Part shown: piece after piece, positions 1 to 8,639 of the stretch
Numbering within the stretch: position 1 is the stretch's first letter
How the letters are laid out: every line of letters begins with the position of its first letter
The notes under the pieces: generated by a model
What the model was told of the DNA's origin: nothing
The model's input: the letters and a program-made list of their open reading frames with translations, nothing else
The model's database searches: none
Position numbers and translations under genes: made by a program
Origin: Cobetia amphilecti
GTDB taxonomy: Bacteria > Pseudomonadota > Gammaproteobacteria > Pseudomonadales > Halomonadaceae
NCBI RefSeq assembly: GCF_020217465.1
Contig: NZ_CP084115.1
Span: 496,001 to 560,000, forward strand
DNA length: 64,000 nucleotides
Direction: 5' to 3'

Positions 1-1
1 C

Positions 2-106
2 ACCGAAGGCAATGATTACCTGCTGTTCCGCCTCGGTGACTGCAACGCACCGCGCAACACCCACGCCGCCATCTATGACGCCCTGCGTCTGTGCAAGGAC
101 TTCTGA
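2..106 (+). CDS. dgcA: Dimethylglycine demethylase subunit DgcA, C-terminal end (partial)
   Basis: Only the last 34 codons are in the window, ending at TGA 104-106. The reading ends with a segment containing LLFRLGDCNAPRNTHAAIYD followed by ALRLCKDF. This is the usual closing segment of the NADH:flavin oxidoreductase (Old Yellow Enzyme plus FAD/NAD domain) subunit that sits before dgcB. DgcA with DgcB oxidatively demethylates dimethylglycine to sarcosine. Identity rests on this short tail and on the dgcB-etf genes that follow, so the assignment is partly contextual. Confidence 0.7.
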   Translation, partial: TEGNDYLLFRLGDCNAPRNTHAAIYDALRLCKDF

Positions 107-117
107 TGACGTGATCT

Positions 118-150
118 GCCGAGCCGGCTGCTCCTGTGCGCCGGCTCGGC
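118..150. other. Intercistronic hairpin between dgcA and dgcB
   Basis: An 11-bp perfect inverted repeat (GCCGAGCCGGC at 118-128, its complement at 140-150) encloses an 11-nt loop, 11 nt after the dgcA stop. There is no T-tract after it, so it is not a standard intrinsic terminator. It may stabilise or process the transcript between the two cistrons (inference). Confidence 0.6.
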
Positions 151-194
151 AGTCGTCCGGTCGACAGCGGGCTTGAAGAAAGAGGGTGAGCAGC

Positions 195-2405
195 ATGAAT
201 GACACGATCTTGTCGGTATTGATCTTCACCGCGCTGGCGCTGGCTGCCCTCGGCGCGGTCAAACGTATTGGTCTGTGGCGCCAGGGGCGGGCGGACGCCA
301 CGTCCATGAGTGTGGGAGAGCTGATCGCGAGCCTTGCCAAGGTACCGCGCCGCTACGGGGTGGACCTGCACCACGTGGTCGCGCGGGACCGCTACATGGC
401 CAACACCCACGTCGCCACCGGGGGTGGTTTCGTGGCCGCGGCGCTGCTGATGGTGGTGGTCTACGGCTTCGGCATCGACTCCGCCTGGCTGGGCGTCTTG
501 CTGCTGCTGGCCAGTGGCGCGATGTTCGGTGGCGCGCTGTTCGTGCGTCGTCGTCGCCTCGACCCGCCGGCGCGCCTGTCGCGTGGCCCGTGGATGCGTC
601 TGCCCAAGAGCCTGCTGGTGTTCTCCGCAAGCCTGTTCGTGATGAGTCTGTCACTGGTGCTGCCGGAAGGCGTCGGCGGCATGATCTCCGGCGGTATCCT
701 TGGGCTGGTGCTGGTAGCGGGCATCGCCTGGGGACTGCTCGAGATGATCGTCGGCATGACCGGCGGCGGCTCGCGCATCACCGGGCCGACGAAACATGCC
801 TTCGCCGGCGCGCTGCATCTGGCCTTCCATCGGCGTCCGGCACGTTTCAGCACCCGTGACAGTGCCGGCATCCGCGACAGCGCACTGCTGCCGCTGGACC
901 TGACCAACCCCGAGGCACCGCTGGGCGTCGGCAAGCCGTCCGACTTCAACTGGCGTCAGCTGCTGGGCTTCGATGCCTGCGTGCAATGCGGGCGCTGTGA
1001 AGCGGTGTGCCCGGCGTTCGCGGCCGGTCAGCCGCTCAATCCCAAGAAACTGATTCAGGACATGGTGGTGGGCATGGCCGGTGGCAGCGATGCCGCCTAC
1101 GCCGGTTCGCCCTATCCGGGCGATGAGCCCAGGCGCGCGCCCGGCCAGCATGGCGGCGGCCCGCAGCAGACCATCGTCGGGGCCTCTCCGCATGCTCGCC
1201 CGGCAGCTCAGGCCGTTGACTCTGATAGCCAGACCGTTGCCTCTGGGCCGATCCAGATGAAGGCGGCACCGGGTGCTGCGGGTGAGGCGACAGATGGCGA
1301 CAAGCTGATCCACGAATTCAAGGTACTGGTCGAGCCGGAAACCCTGTGGGCCTGCACCACCTGTCGTGCCTGCGTCGAGGAGTGCCCGATGATGATCGAG
1401 CACGTCGATGCCATCGTCGACATGCGCCGTCACATGACGCTGGAGCAGGGCGCGACACCGGGCAAGGGTGTCGAGGTGCTCGACAACCTGATCGCCACCG
1501 ACAATCCGGGCGGCTTCGCGCTCGAAGCGCGTCTGCATTGGGCGGCGGACCTCGACCTGCCGCGCATCGCCGAGCTGCAGGCCGCCCGCGAGGCAGCGCG
1601 TGATCCGCGTCCGGTGGAAGCGCTGCTGTGGCTGGGCGATGGCGCCTTCGACATGCGCAATCAGCGCACGCTGCGCGCCTTCGTGCAGGTGCTGCGCGCC
1701 GCCAGGGTGGATTTCGCCATCCTCGGTGCGGAAGAACGTGACAGTGGCGACGTGGCGCGCCGCCTGGGGGATGAGGCGACCTTCCAGTCGCTGGCCACCC
1801 GCAATATCGCCACCCTGTCGAAGTATCGCTTCGCGCGCATCATCACCTGCGATCCGCACAGTTTCCATGTGCTGGGGCGCGAATATGCCGCCTTCGGTGG
1901 CGACTACCTCGTCAACCACCACACCAGCTACATGAACGAGCTGCTGGCGGCCGGTCGCCTGAGCCTTGATGCCACCAGACTGGCGACGCTCGGCGCGGTC
2001 ACTTGGCACGACCCCTGCTATCTGGGTCGCTACAACGGTGAATTCGAGGCGCCACGTAGCTTGCTGGCGGCGCTGGGGCTGGAAGTGCGCGAGATGCAGC
2101 GCTCCGGTTTCCGCTCACGCTGCTGTGGCGGCGGTGGTGGAGCGCCGGTGACGGACATCCCCGGCAAGCAGCGTATCCCCGACATGCGCATGGGCGATGT
2201 GCGCGAGACCGGCGCCGAGGTCGTGGCGGTCGGCTGCCCGCAGTGCACCGCGATGCTGGAAGGCGTGGTGGCTCCGGCCGGTGAAGCCGAACCCCAGGTG
2301 CTGGATCTGGCGGAACTGATGGCGCGGGCGCTGGTACTGGAAGCGTCCACGCAAGGCTTGGCGACGTCGACCACGCAGCCCACTGACGCGGAGGTGGCGG
2401 CATGA
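195..2405 (+). CDS. dgcB: DgcB, membrane-linked Fe-S oxidoreductase of dimethylglycine demethylation
   Basis: Partner of DgcA; passes electrons from dimethylglycine demethylation to a dedicated ETF. The N-terminus has hydrophobic helices (about residues 3-22, then 75-110 and 138-185). Two [4Fe-4S] motifs follow: CVQCGRCEAVCP (first Cys about 262) and CTTCRACVEECP (about 387). The C-terminal half has heterodisulfide-reductase-like cysteine motifs (HDPCYLG, SRCCGGGGG, GCPQC). A GTG at 186 is also in frame, but AGAGG at 181-185 would touch it and is 9 nt from ATG 195, so 195 is preferred. The stop overlaps the next start (ATGA). The roughly 115-residue Ala/Gly/Gln-rich linker between the two cluster motifs looks unusually long. 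Confidence 0.88.
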   Translation: MNDTILSVLIFTALALAALGAVKRIGLWRQGRADATSMSVGELIASLAKVPRRYGVDLHHVVARDRYMANTHVATGGGFVAAALLMVVVYGFGIDSAWLGVLLLLASGAMFGGALFVRRRRLDPPARLSRGPWMRLPKSLLVFSASLFVMSLSLVLPEGVGGMISGGILGLVLVAGIAWGLLEMIVGMTGGGSRITGPTKHAFAGALHLAFHRRPARFSTRDSAGIRDSALLPLDLTNPEAPLGVGKPSDFNWRQLLGFDACVQCGRCEAVCPAFAAGQPLNPKKLIQDMVVGMAGGSDAAYAGSPYPGDEPRRAPGQHGGGPQQTIVGASPHARPAAQAVDSDSQTVASGPIQMKAAPGAAGEATDGDKLIHEFKVLVEPETLWACTTCRACVEECPMMIEHVDAIVDMRRHMTLEQGATPGKGVEVLDNLIATDNPGGFALEARLHWAADLDLPRIAELQAAREAARDPRPVEALLWLGDGAFDMRNQRTLRAFVQVLRAARVDFAILGAEERDSGDVARRLGDEATFQSLATRNIATLSKYRFARIITCDPHSFHVLGREYAAFGGDYLVNHHTSYMNELLAAGRLSLDATRLATLGAVTWHDPCYLGRYNGEFEAPRSLLAALGLEVREMQRSGFRSRCCGGGGGAPVTDIPGKQRIPDMRMGDVRETGAEVVAVGCPQCTAMLEGVVAPAGEAEPQVLDLAELMARALVLEASTQGLATSTTQPTDAEVAA

Positions 2406-3856
2406 CGATTCCCGTCGATCCACAAGCAACCGAGCGCGAGTCACTGCCACGCCGTGACCCGCGTCTGGAGCAGCAGGCACGCAATCGCCTGCACCCGCAG
2501 CATCTCATCGCGCTGCAGGCGCTGGGCCGCGGCGCGGCAGCCCCTCAGGAACGCTGGATGGGCCCGAAGGGCGTGACGCGTCGCGATCCGCACGTCGGCC
2601 ACTTCATCGCCGCCAATGGTCGCAAGCGCATCGACCGCAGTGGCCGCTCCGGGCCTGCCGCGGCGGGTGCTGGCCAGCCCGCAGTCGTGGCCAAGGCGCG
2701 CGTACTGCCGCTGGTCGAGATCGCATCACCCGCCTTCCTGATCGCGGTGGTGCCGGACATGACCGGTGGGCGATTGTCGAGTCACGACCGCGATGTACTG
2801 GGGCTGGCGCGTCAGATCGCCGATGCCGACCCCGCCCATCAGGGCGCGGTGCTGGCCATCACCTTCGGCACGCTGCGTGAGGATGGTGACGCCGCCGACA
2901 GTGTCGGACTCGGCGCGGCGGGTGCCGATCGCTGGCTGCACTTTGCCGATACTCTCCACGATGGCTACGCGCCGCTGGCTCAGCTGGCGGAGCTTGAGGC
3001 CATCGATGGCAAGCTGGCACCACGGCTGTGGTTGCTGCCGGAATCCCGTACCGGCGGCGGCGAACGCGGCCGACGTCTCGGTGCGCGCCTGCTGTGCCGG
3101 GGCGATGCGCTGGCGCGGCCCAGCGGCAATGCCTATCAGCTTGACGGCGAGCTTGCCGCCATCGGGCGTGGCGAGCTTGTCGAGGTGAGCGTCACCGGGC
3201 GCAGCGGCAATGGTCAGCAGGACCTGACCCGCCCGCTGACCCGTATCGTGCTGTGCGAGGCGGAATGCGCCGAGCCGGTGGAAGATGTGCGCCACGCCGC
3301 GCTGCCGCTCGAGTGGGAGGCGGCCAGCACCGCGCGCGCCGTGCCAGACGTGATCGAAGACCTTGGCCCGGTGGCCGTCGATCCCTCCGCGATCGCGCTG
3401 GGCGAGGCCGAATTCATTCTCTCGGCGGGCAACGGCATCCGCGATTGGGATGGCTTCCACCGCGCCGCCAGCCTGCTGGGCGCCACCGAAGGCGCCTCGC
3501 GGGTGGCGGTGGATGACGGCTTCATGCCGCGTGCCCGCCAGGTCGGCGCCACCGGTACCTGGGTGACGGCGCGGGTCTATGTCGCGGTGGGTATCTCGGG
3601 GGCCATCCAGCATCTGCAGGGCATCCAGCGCTGCGACAAGGTGGTGGCCATCAACACCGATGGCGGCTGTGACATGGTCAAGCGTGCCGATCTTTCGGTG
3701 ATCGGTGACGCCGGGGCGATTCTCGCCAGCCTCTGTCAGCAGCTCGAGGCCGAACGCAGTGCCGTCAGTGATGCCTCGGCGGCGGGTCAGGCACCTGCCG
3801 CGCCCTCGACATCATCCAGTGCGTCATCCGCCACGCTTGCCGCCGACGCGGCCTGA
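2402..3856 (+). CDS. etfA: Electron transfer flavoprotein alpha-type subunit of the dgc operon
   Basis: FixB/EtfA-type subunit, 484 residues. The last 130 or so residues carry the ETF-alpha FAD-binding domain: LSAGNGIRDWDGF, then YVAVGISGAIQHLQG, VVAINTDGG and ADLSVIGDAGAIL. The N-terminal 100 residues are a basic extension, and a Ser/Ala-rich tail closes the protein. It starts inside the dgcB stop (ATGA), so translation is probably coupled. With EtfB it should take electrons from DgcAB and deliver them to the quinone pool through ETF dehydrogenase (not in the window). In Pseudomonas the same order dgcA-dgcB-etf-etf is known; a role specific to dimethylglycine rather than fatty acid oxidation is inferred from this position. 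Confidence 0.85.
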   Translation: MTIPVDPQATERESLPRRDPRLEQQARNRLHPQHLIALQALGRGAAAPQERWMGPKGVTRRDPHVGHFIAANGRKRIDRSGRSGPAAAGAGQPAVVAKARVLPLVEIASPAFLIAVVPDMTGGRLSSHDRDVLGLARQIADADPAHQGAVLAITFGTLREDGDAADSVGLGAAGADRWLHFADTLHDGYAPLAQLAELEAIDGKLAPRLWLLPESRTGGGERGRRLGARLLCRGDALARPSGNAYQLDGELAAIGRGELVEVSVTGRSGNGQQDLTRPLTRIVLCEAECAEPVEDVRHAALPLEWEAASTARAVPDVIEDLGPVAVDPSAIALGEAEFILSAGNGIRDWDGFHRAASLLGATEGASRVAVDDGFMPRARQVGATGTWVTARVYVAVGISGAIQHLQGIQRCDKVVAINTDGGCDMVKRADLSVIGDAGAILASLCQQLEAERSAVSDASAAGQAPAAPSTSSSASSATLAADAA

Positions 3857-3889
3857 ACTCGCGCCTGTGACAGGGGAAAGGAGAAGGAC

Positions 3890-4777
3890 ATGAAGGCAGA
3901 TCGTTCGTCCGTTGCGCAGCAGGCCTCGGCGCCGCTTGAGGTCGTGAGTCTGGTGTCGTTGGGGCAGCACCCGGTTTCGGGGCGTCTGCGGCGCGCCGAG
4001 CAGGACGCCCGCGCCCTGGAGCTGTGTCTGGCGCTGGAGCGTCAGTCGGCACCCGGTGCCGTAAGCCTCAGCGCCTGGCATGCCAGTGGCAGCGAGATCG
4101 CGCTCGGCAGCGAGCAGGATCAGGCGCTACGCGGCTATCTGGGCATGGGGCTGGAGTCGTTGACGCTGGTGACGCCGAATGCTCCTGGCGCTGCCCCGCT
4201 CAAGGCTGTTGATCAACCGGTCGTTGATGTCTGGCCGCTGCTGGTCACGCGCCTCAAGCAGGCGGCACCGCAGCTGGTGGTGTGTGGCGGCCAGGGCGAG
4301 ACCGGTGAGGGCAGTGGCCTGCTGCCGCATCTGCTGGCGGAGAGTCTTGGCTGGCCGCTGGTGGAGGGTATCGTCGCGATCGAGAGCTGCGATGGCGCGC
4401 ATCTCACCGCCTTGCAGGCGCTGCCGCGTGGCCAGCGGCGACGGTTGCGCGTGAAGCTGCCGGCACTTGTCAGCGTCGATTCCGCGGCGCCGGCGGCGCG
4501 TCAGTCGGCCTTTGCACAGGCGCGGCGCGGTGAGCTGTCCACACTGGCCAGCGGCGAGCTGGTGCATGATGCACAGGCCGAGACCTTCGGCGTGGCCCCG
4601 GCTCGCAAGCGTCCCAAGCGCTTGAAGCGCATCAAGGCGACCAGCGCGCGGGACCGCTTCAAGGCCGCGGCCGCCAAGGCCGAAGGGGGTGGTGGCAAGC
4701 GGCTGGAAGGCGTAAGCGCCGAGGAGGGCGCGGCGGAAATCCTCAAGCTGCTGCGTGAGGAAGGCGTACTGCGCTGA
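3890..4777 (+). CDS. etfB: Electron transfer flavoprotein beta-type subunit of the dgc operon
   Basis: FixA/EtfB-type partner of the preceding gene, 295 residues, 33 nt downstream with a strong ribosome site (AAGGAG) before ATG. The segment VVCGGQGETGEGSGLLPHLL followed by AESLGWPLVEG is the recognisable ETF nucleotide-binding signature. The C-terminus is Lys/Arg-rich (ARKRPKRLKRIKATSARDRF) and ends in a short acidic helix. It completes the dgc operon and is followed at once by a strong terminator. The protein is divergent from housekeeping EtfB, as is usual for the dgc-linked copies. Confidence 0.82.
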   Translation: MKADRSSVAQQASAPLEVVSLVSLGQHPVSGRLRRAEQDARALELCLALERQSAPGAVSLSAWHASGSEIALGSEQDQALRGYLGMGLESLTLVTPNAPGAAPLKAVDQPVVDVWPLLVTRLKQAAPQLVVCGGQGETGEGSGLLPHLLAESLGWPLVEGIVAIESCDGAHLTALQALPRGQRRRLRVKLPALVSVDSAAPAARQSAFAQARRGELSTLASGELVHDAQAETFGVAPARKRPKRLKRIKATSARDRFKAAAAKAEGGGGKRLEGVSAEEGAAEILKLLREEGVLR

Positions 4778-4792
4778 AGCCGCGCAGACGGT

Positions 4793-4829
4793 AAAAAGCC
4801 CCTGTCAGCCGAGCTGACAGGGGCTTTTT
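4793..4829 (+). terminator. Intrinsic terminator of the dgc-etf operon
   Basis: A-rich stretch, perfect stem CCCCTGTCAGC / GCTGACAGGGG around a CGA loop, then TTTTT, 15 nt after the etfB stop. Poly-A before and poly-T after the stem make it potentially bidirectional, which suits the convergent gene ending at 4881. Confidence 0.9.
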
Positions 4830-4836
4830 CATGCAA

Positions 4837-4888
4837 CACAGAAAGTAGCTCCTCACAGAAGGTCGCTCCTTACAGAAAGGTCACTCCT
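4837..4888. repeat. Three direct 17-18-bp tandem units at the DUF4174 gene end
   Basis: Units 4837-4853, 4854-4870 and 4871-4888 share the form YACAGAAnGTnnCTCCT. The last unit includes the stop codon (4881-4883) of the minus-strand gene. One of many such gene-end repeats in this window. Confidence 0.8.
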
Positions 4889-5654
4889 CCCACTGCCAGT
4901 CCTCATCGTTCAAGGGGTCGGGCGAGGTGTGCTCGTCGGTGCCCTGGGGGGGCTTGCGCGCTGCCTGACTGGCTTCGCGCTGGCGCATCGGCATGTTGTC
5001 GATCACCTGATAGATCTGGTCGGGGGAGACGAAGCCTTCCTGCTGCATCTTCTTGCCGCCGTCCTTGCCCATCAGGATGACGGTGAAGGGCGCGCCCTCG
5101 CGCAGTTGCATGGCATCACGCAGGGCACGCACCTCCTCGAAGCTCATCGGCACGCCATCGTGGATGCCGCGCGTGCCCATCAGCGTATAGAGCGTCATGT
5201 CGCGTTGCTGCATCTCGCCACGCGTGGCGCGCAGTTCCTCGCGCTGACGCTCGAGGTCCCGGTCCTGCTCATCCGGCGCGATCAGCACCAGCGAGCGTCG
5301 GTTCCAGGTCTCGCCCAGCAGCGGGTTGGCGGCGGGGTCGACATTGGCGGCGGTCATGGTGGTCTCCGCGGTGTCCGGCGAGGTCGGGGGCGGCGGCGCG
5401 CCAGTGGATGTCTCGGCGGGCGCGTTCAGGTCGGCATCCGAATCCAGCAGGCTGATGGCATGCACCGGCGAGCTCAACAGCAGGGCCGGCAGCAGGGCCA
5501 ACAAGAGGCTCATCAGGCCCGGCATCAGCCTGTGATGCGAGAGCAGTCGAGGCAGTGCGGGCGGTATCTGTGTGGACAGTACCTGCTTGGACAGTCTCTG
5601 CTTGGACAGTCTCTGCTTGGACAGTCTCTGCGTGGACGGTATGTGCGTGGACAT
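4881..5654 (-). CDS. Secreted DUF4174-domain protein with repeat-encoded N-terminus
   Basis: 257 residues. A signal-peptide-like segment (MSLLLALLPALLLSSPVHA, about residues 48-66) is followed by an acidic/Pro/Thr linker and a DUF4174 (thioredoxin-like) domain of about 115 residues beginning at NPLLGETWNRRSLVLIAPDE and running through YTLMGTRGIHDG to FTVILMGKDGGKKMQQEG. Function of DUF4174 is not established. The start is set by GGAGG 7 nt before ATG 5654. This leaves a 43-residue hydrophilic stretch before the signal peptide, made of RLSKQ repeats. An alternative start at 5525 would remove it but lacks an equally good ribosome site. The gene is convergent with the dgc operon. Confidence 0.75.
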   Translation of the reverse strand: MSTHIPSTQRLSKQRLSKQRLSKQVLSTQIPPALPRLLSHHRLMPGLMSLLLALLPALLLSSPVHAISLLDSDADLNAPAETSTGAPPPPTSPDTAETTMTAANVDPAANPLLGETWNRRSLVLIAPDEQDRDLERQREELRATRGEMQQRDMTLYTLMGTRGIHDGVPMSFEEVRALRDAMQLREGAPFTVILMGKDGGKKMQQEGFVSPDQIYQVIDNMPMRQREASQAARKPPQGTDEHTSPDPLNDEDWQWEE

Positions 5655-5655
5655 G
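5566..5655. repeat. Six 15-bp direct tandem units covering the start of the DUF4174 gene
   Basis: Units start at 5566, 5581, 5596, 5611, 5626 and 5641; the core is nTCTGCnTGGACAGT. Two are identical (5596 and 5611). On the minus strand they encode the pentapeptides (RLSKQ)n near the N-terminus, and the outermost unit contains the start codon. Confidence 0.92.
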
Positions 5656-6197
5656 GCAGTCCTCCGGCAACGAATGTTATGAGCTGGGCTAGCCAGCCTG
5701 GGCTGCAGAAGCAGGTTGCACAGGAGAATGGCACACCCGGGATGACAGCCTCTCCTTCAAGACTAAGACAGTCGCCGAGAGTTTGCTGCCCGTTGGCGCG
5801 CGATTTATGTGGTACTTCATGACATGCCACCCTCATTCAGCCTGTGAAAAGGCCAGTGGCGACATACCGATAGCGGCGGCAGCAGGTGGCATGCCTTGCT
5901 AGAGCGCGTAGCGAGCGCAGAGGCATGTCTGTATCGAGGGCGGGGCGAGTGCGTGGCGGGCAGACCTCACGCGGCTTGCTGCAGATATTTTCACAATCGT
6001 GGCGCAAGCTGTATGCGCGTCCAGCCGTCATGACGCCCGCCATGCGCGGCCCCGCGGTTTTTACGTTGCTGATCTGCGACTCATGTAACTCTGGCGATAC
6101 AGAATGTTTTCAAAGAGTTGCATGAAAAAATGAACATCCTGTCGTCAGGCCCGTCTGAGTTAGGGCAAACACTTATTGATCACTGCTGGAGGCTGCA
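5656..6197. other. Non-coding region between two divergent secreted-protein genes
   Basis: No convincing gene. Short reading frames here lack ribosome sites. The stretch 6050-6180 is AT-richer than its surroundings and probably holds the promoter of the DUF4168 gene; I could not fix a clear -35/-10 pair. Confidence 0.5.
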
Positions 6198-6590
6198 ATG
6201 AAACGGATGACTGCATACATGACGGCTGCCCTGATTTCCGCGGGCATGATGTCGGCACCGGCGTTCGCTGCTGACGCACCGGCCCAGGGTCAGTCTACTG
6301 CCCAGGCGGCACAGGCTCAGGCTGGCGATTTCACTGACGCTCAGCTGGAACAGTTCGCTGCGGCCTCTCAGGACATCGCACGCATCTCTCAGGAATTCGC
6401 CGGCAAGCTGCAGAAAGCCGACGACGAGACTGCCAAGCAGAGCGTGCGTCAGGAAGCCAACGACGAGATGGTCAGCGCTGTCGAAGACTCCGGTCTGGAA
6501 GTCGCTACCTTCAACTCCATCGGTCAAGCGGTCCAGAACGACCCGGACCTGATGAAGAAGGTGCAGAAGCTGGCTCAGGAAAACTCCTGA
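6198..6590 (+). CDS. Small secreted DUF4168 protein
   Basis: 130 residues. A signal peptide (about 1-24, ending PAFA-A) is followed by an Ala/Gln-rich linker and a helical DUF4168 domain (FTDAQLEQFAAASQDIARIS ... VATFNSIGQAVQNDPDLMKK). Such proteins are periplasmic or secreted and have no agreed function. GGAGG lies 7 nt before the ATG, and a strong terminator follows, so it is a single-gene unit. Codon use is of the highly biased type (CAG, CTG, GAC), suggesting strong expression (inference). Confidence 0.82.
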   Translation: MKRMTAYMTAALISAGMMSAPAFAADAPAQGQSTAQAAQAQAGDFTDAQLEQFAAASQDIARISQEFAGKLQKADDETAKQSVRQEANDEMVSAVEDSGLEVATFNSIGQAVQNDPDLMKKVQKLAQENS

Positions 6591-6624
6591 TCTCGCCTGG
6601 ATGACGTTCGGGTCATCCAATGAA

Positions 6625-6660
6625 AACGCCGCCCCCGGTTGCCGGGGGCGGCGTTTTTTT
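6625..6660 (+). terminator. Intrinsic terminator after the DUF4168 gene
   Basis: Perfect 13-14-bp GC-rich stem (AACGCCGCCCCCGG with its complement) around TTG, followed by seven or more T. Confidence 0.95.
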
Positions 6661-6684
6661 GTGCCCATGTCTTGCGGCCTGTCA

Positions 6685-6729
6685 GTCAGTACCGCCTTGG
6701 TCAGTAAAGCTTTGGTCAGTAAAGCTATG
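6685..6729. repeat. Three 15-bp direct tandem units downstream of the first BCCT gene
   Basis: Units at 6685, 6700 and 6715, core GTCAGTAAAGCTWTG, with a partial fourth copy at 6730. They lie 15 nt beyond the stop codon of the minus-strand transporter gene. Confidence 0.88.
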
Positions 6730-6743
6730 GTCAGCGCCGCATG

Positions 6744-8333
6744 TCAGGCGCCGGCGACCGGACGAATGAGCATGTCCTGTGCCTTCTTTTCCTGCATCAG
6801 GCCACGGAACAGCGAATAGCACATCACCAGCAGTACCAGCGTGAACGGCAGCCCCGTGGCGATGGCGCCCGCCTGCAGCGAGCCCAGCGCAGCGCTTCCG
6901 CCGCCATAGAGCAGGGCACCGGCGATCAGGCCTTCCATCGCTGCCCAGAACATGCGCTGGCTGATCGGTGCATCCACCTTGCCGCCGGCGGTGATCGAAT
7001 CGATCACCAGCGAACCGGAATCCGAGGAGGTCACGAAGAACACCAGTACCAACAGGATGGCGATGAAGGACGCCACACCGGACAGCGGCAGGTTGTCGAG
7101 CATCTGGAACATGGCCAGCGACACGGAATCGATGCCATTGGCCAGCGCGCCGACGCCATTGATGGCCTGTTCCAGTGCGGTACCGCCGAAGACTGACATC
7201 CACACGATGGTGACGAGTGTCGGTACCAGCAGCACGGCGGTGACGAATTCGCGTACGGTGCGGCCGCGCGAGACACGTGCGATGAACATGCCGACGAACG
7301 GTGACCAGGAAATCCACCACGCCCAGTAGAAGACGGTCCAGCCGTGGAACCAGCTTTCATCGGGGCGGCCGATCCAGTTGGACAGCGGCAGTAGATATTC
7401 CACATAGCTGAGGGTGGTGGTGCCCAGGCCCATGAGAATGGCGAGTGTCGGCCCGAAGATGAGGATGAAGATGATCAGGACAGCGGCGATGATCATGTTG
7501 ATGTTGGAAAGCAGCTTCACGCCGCCATCCAGGCCACGACTGACCGAGTAGATGGCCACCAGCGTCACCAGGATGATGATCGCGATCTGGGTCGGCAGGC
7601 CATCGCCGACGCCGAACAGGTAGTCCAGCCCCGATGCTGCCTGAGCGGAGCCCAGCCCCAGCGAAGTCGCCAGACCGAAGATGGTCGCCAGCACGGCGAG
7701 GATATCGACGATATGCCCCATCCAGCCCCAGGTGCGCTCACCGAGTATCGGGTAGAACGCCGAGCGGATGGTCAGCGGCAGGCCCTTGTTGTAGGTGAAG
7801 AAGGCCAGCGACAGCCCGACCACGGCGTAGATGGCCCAGGGATGCAGGCCCCAGTGATACATGGTGGCGCCCAGCGCGGCGCGTGCTCCTTCCGGCGTCC
7901 CGGCGGGTGCGTTCAGTGGCGTGCCGTACCAGTCGGTGTAGTAGGCCACCGGTTCGGCGACGCTCCAGAACATCAACCCGATGCCCATGCCAGCGGCGAA
8001 CAGCATCGCGAACCAGGAGCGTGTCGAGAACTCGGGCTTCGCCTTCTGACCGCCCAGGCGCAGCTTGCCCACCGGGTGCACGATCAGCAGCAGGCAGAAC
8101 AGCACGAAGAGGTTGCCGGCCAGCATGAACAGCCAGTCGCCATGTGCGATGGACCAGGCCTTGGCGCCGCCCAGGGCACTTTCCGCGCCCGCTGGGAAGA
8201 GGATGGCAAACAGGATGAAGCTGACGATCAGCACGGCGCTGATCGCGAAGACGGGGTTGTGAACATCGAGACCCATGACCTGGACATTGTCCTGGCCGAT
8301 CTCGTAGTCCGTGTCATACGGATTCGATGACAT
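6744..8333 (-). CDS. BCCT family betaine/choline/carnitine transporter (copy 1)
   Basis: 529 residues, about 12 membrane segments. The Gly-rich motif GMGIGLMFWSVAEP (about 115-128) and the Trp-rich segment WAWWISWSPFVGMFIARVSR are BCCT hallmarks; the GMGIG form is typical of Na+-coupled betaine-type carriers rather than of H+-coupled BetT. The role is uptake of betaine or a related quaternary amine across the inner membrane, for osmoprotection or as carbon source. GAGGTCACCAC before ATG 8333 sets the start. It is divergent from the formate dehydrogenase operon and very similar along its whole length to the BCCT gene at 14169-15749. No long cytoplasmic C-terminal sensor domain is present. The exact substrate is not readable from sequence. 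Confidence 0.9.
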   Translation of the reverse strand: MSSNPYDTDYEIGQDNVQVMGLDVHNPVFAISAVLIVSFILFAILFPAGAESALGGAKAWSIAHGDWLFMLAGNLFVLFCLLLIVHPVGKLRLGGQKAKPEFSTRSWFAMLFAAGMGIGLMFWSVAEPVAYYTDWYGTPLNAPAGTPEGARAALGATMYHWGLHPWAIYAVVGLSLAFFTYNKGLPLTIRSAFYPILGERTWGWMGHIVDILAVLATIFGLATSLGLGSAQAASGLDYLFGVGDGLPTQIAIIILVTLVAIYSVSRGLDGGVKLLSNINMIIAAVLIIFILIFGPTLAILMGLGTTTLSYVEYLLPLSNWIGRPDESWFHGWTVFYWAWWISWSPFVGMFIARVSRGRTVREFVTAVLLVPTLVTIVWMSVFGGTALEQAINGVGALANGIDSVSLAMFQMLDNLPLSGVASFIAILLVLVFFVTSSDSGSLVIDSITAGGKVDAPISQRMFWAAMEGLIAGALLYGGGSAALGSLQAGAIATGLPFTLVLLVMCYSLFRGLMQEKKAQDMLIRPVAGA

Positions 8334-8615
8334 GTGGTGACCTCATGTTGTTATTGGTGTCGCCAGCCGGGCAGGGCAGCTGGCGTGAAGCGAGGTGTTG
8401 TCGTGGGTGTCTCCCGGGGCTGCGATGTGGGAAGGGGGTGGAATGGCAATCCGGAGCGCGGTGGCGAGTCTGACTGCGGGGCAGGTCGCCACCGGCCCTC
8501 GTGATTGTGTGAGGGCTGGGCGAGAGCGAGTTAGCTGGATACGACGCCGGCATATGCGTGACTGACATAGGGGGCGATTCAGCGCTCAGAGCGGTTGTCG
8601 CAGGTGTGCCCGCTT

Positions 8616-8633
8616 TGTAGATTGCGATCTACA
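8616..8633. promoter_or_regulatory. Inverted repeat upstream of fdsGB, candidate regulator site
   Basis: TGTAGAT, four-base spacer, ATCTACA: a perfect 7-bp inverted repeat about 120 bp before the fdsGB start. Size and symmetry fit a dimeric regulator site; which regulator is unknown. Confidence 0.5.
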
Positions 8634-8639
8634 GTGAAG

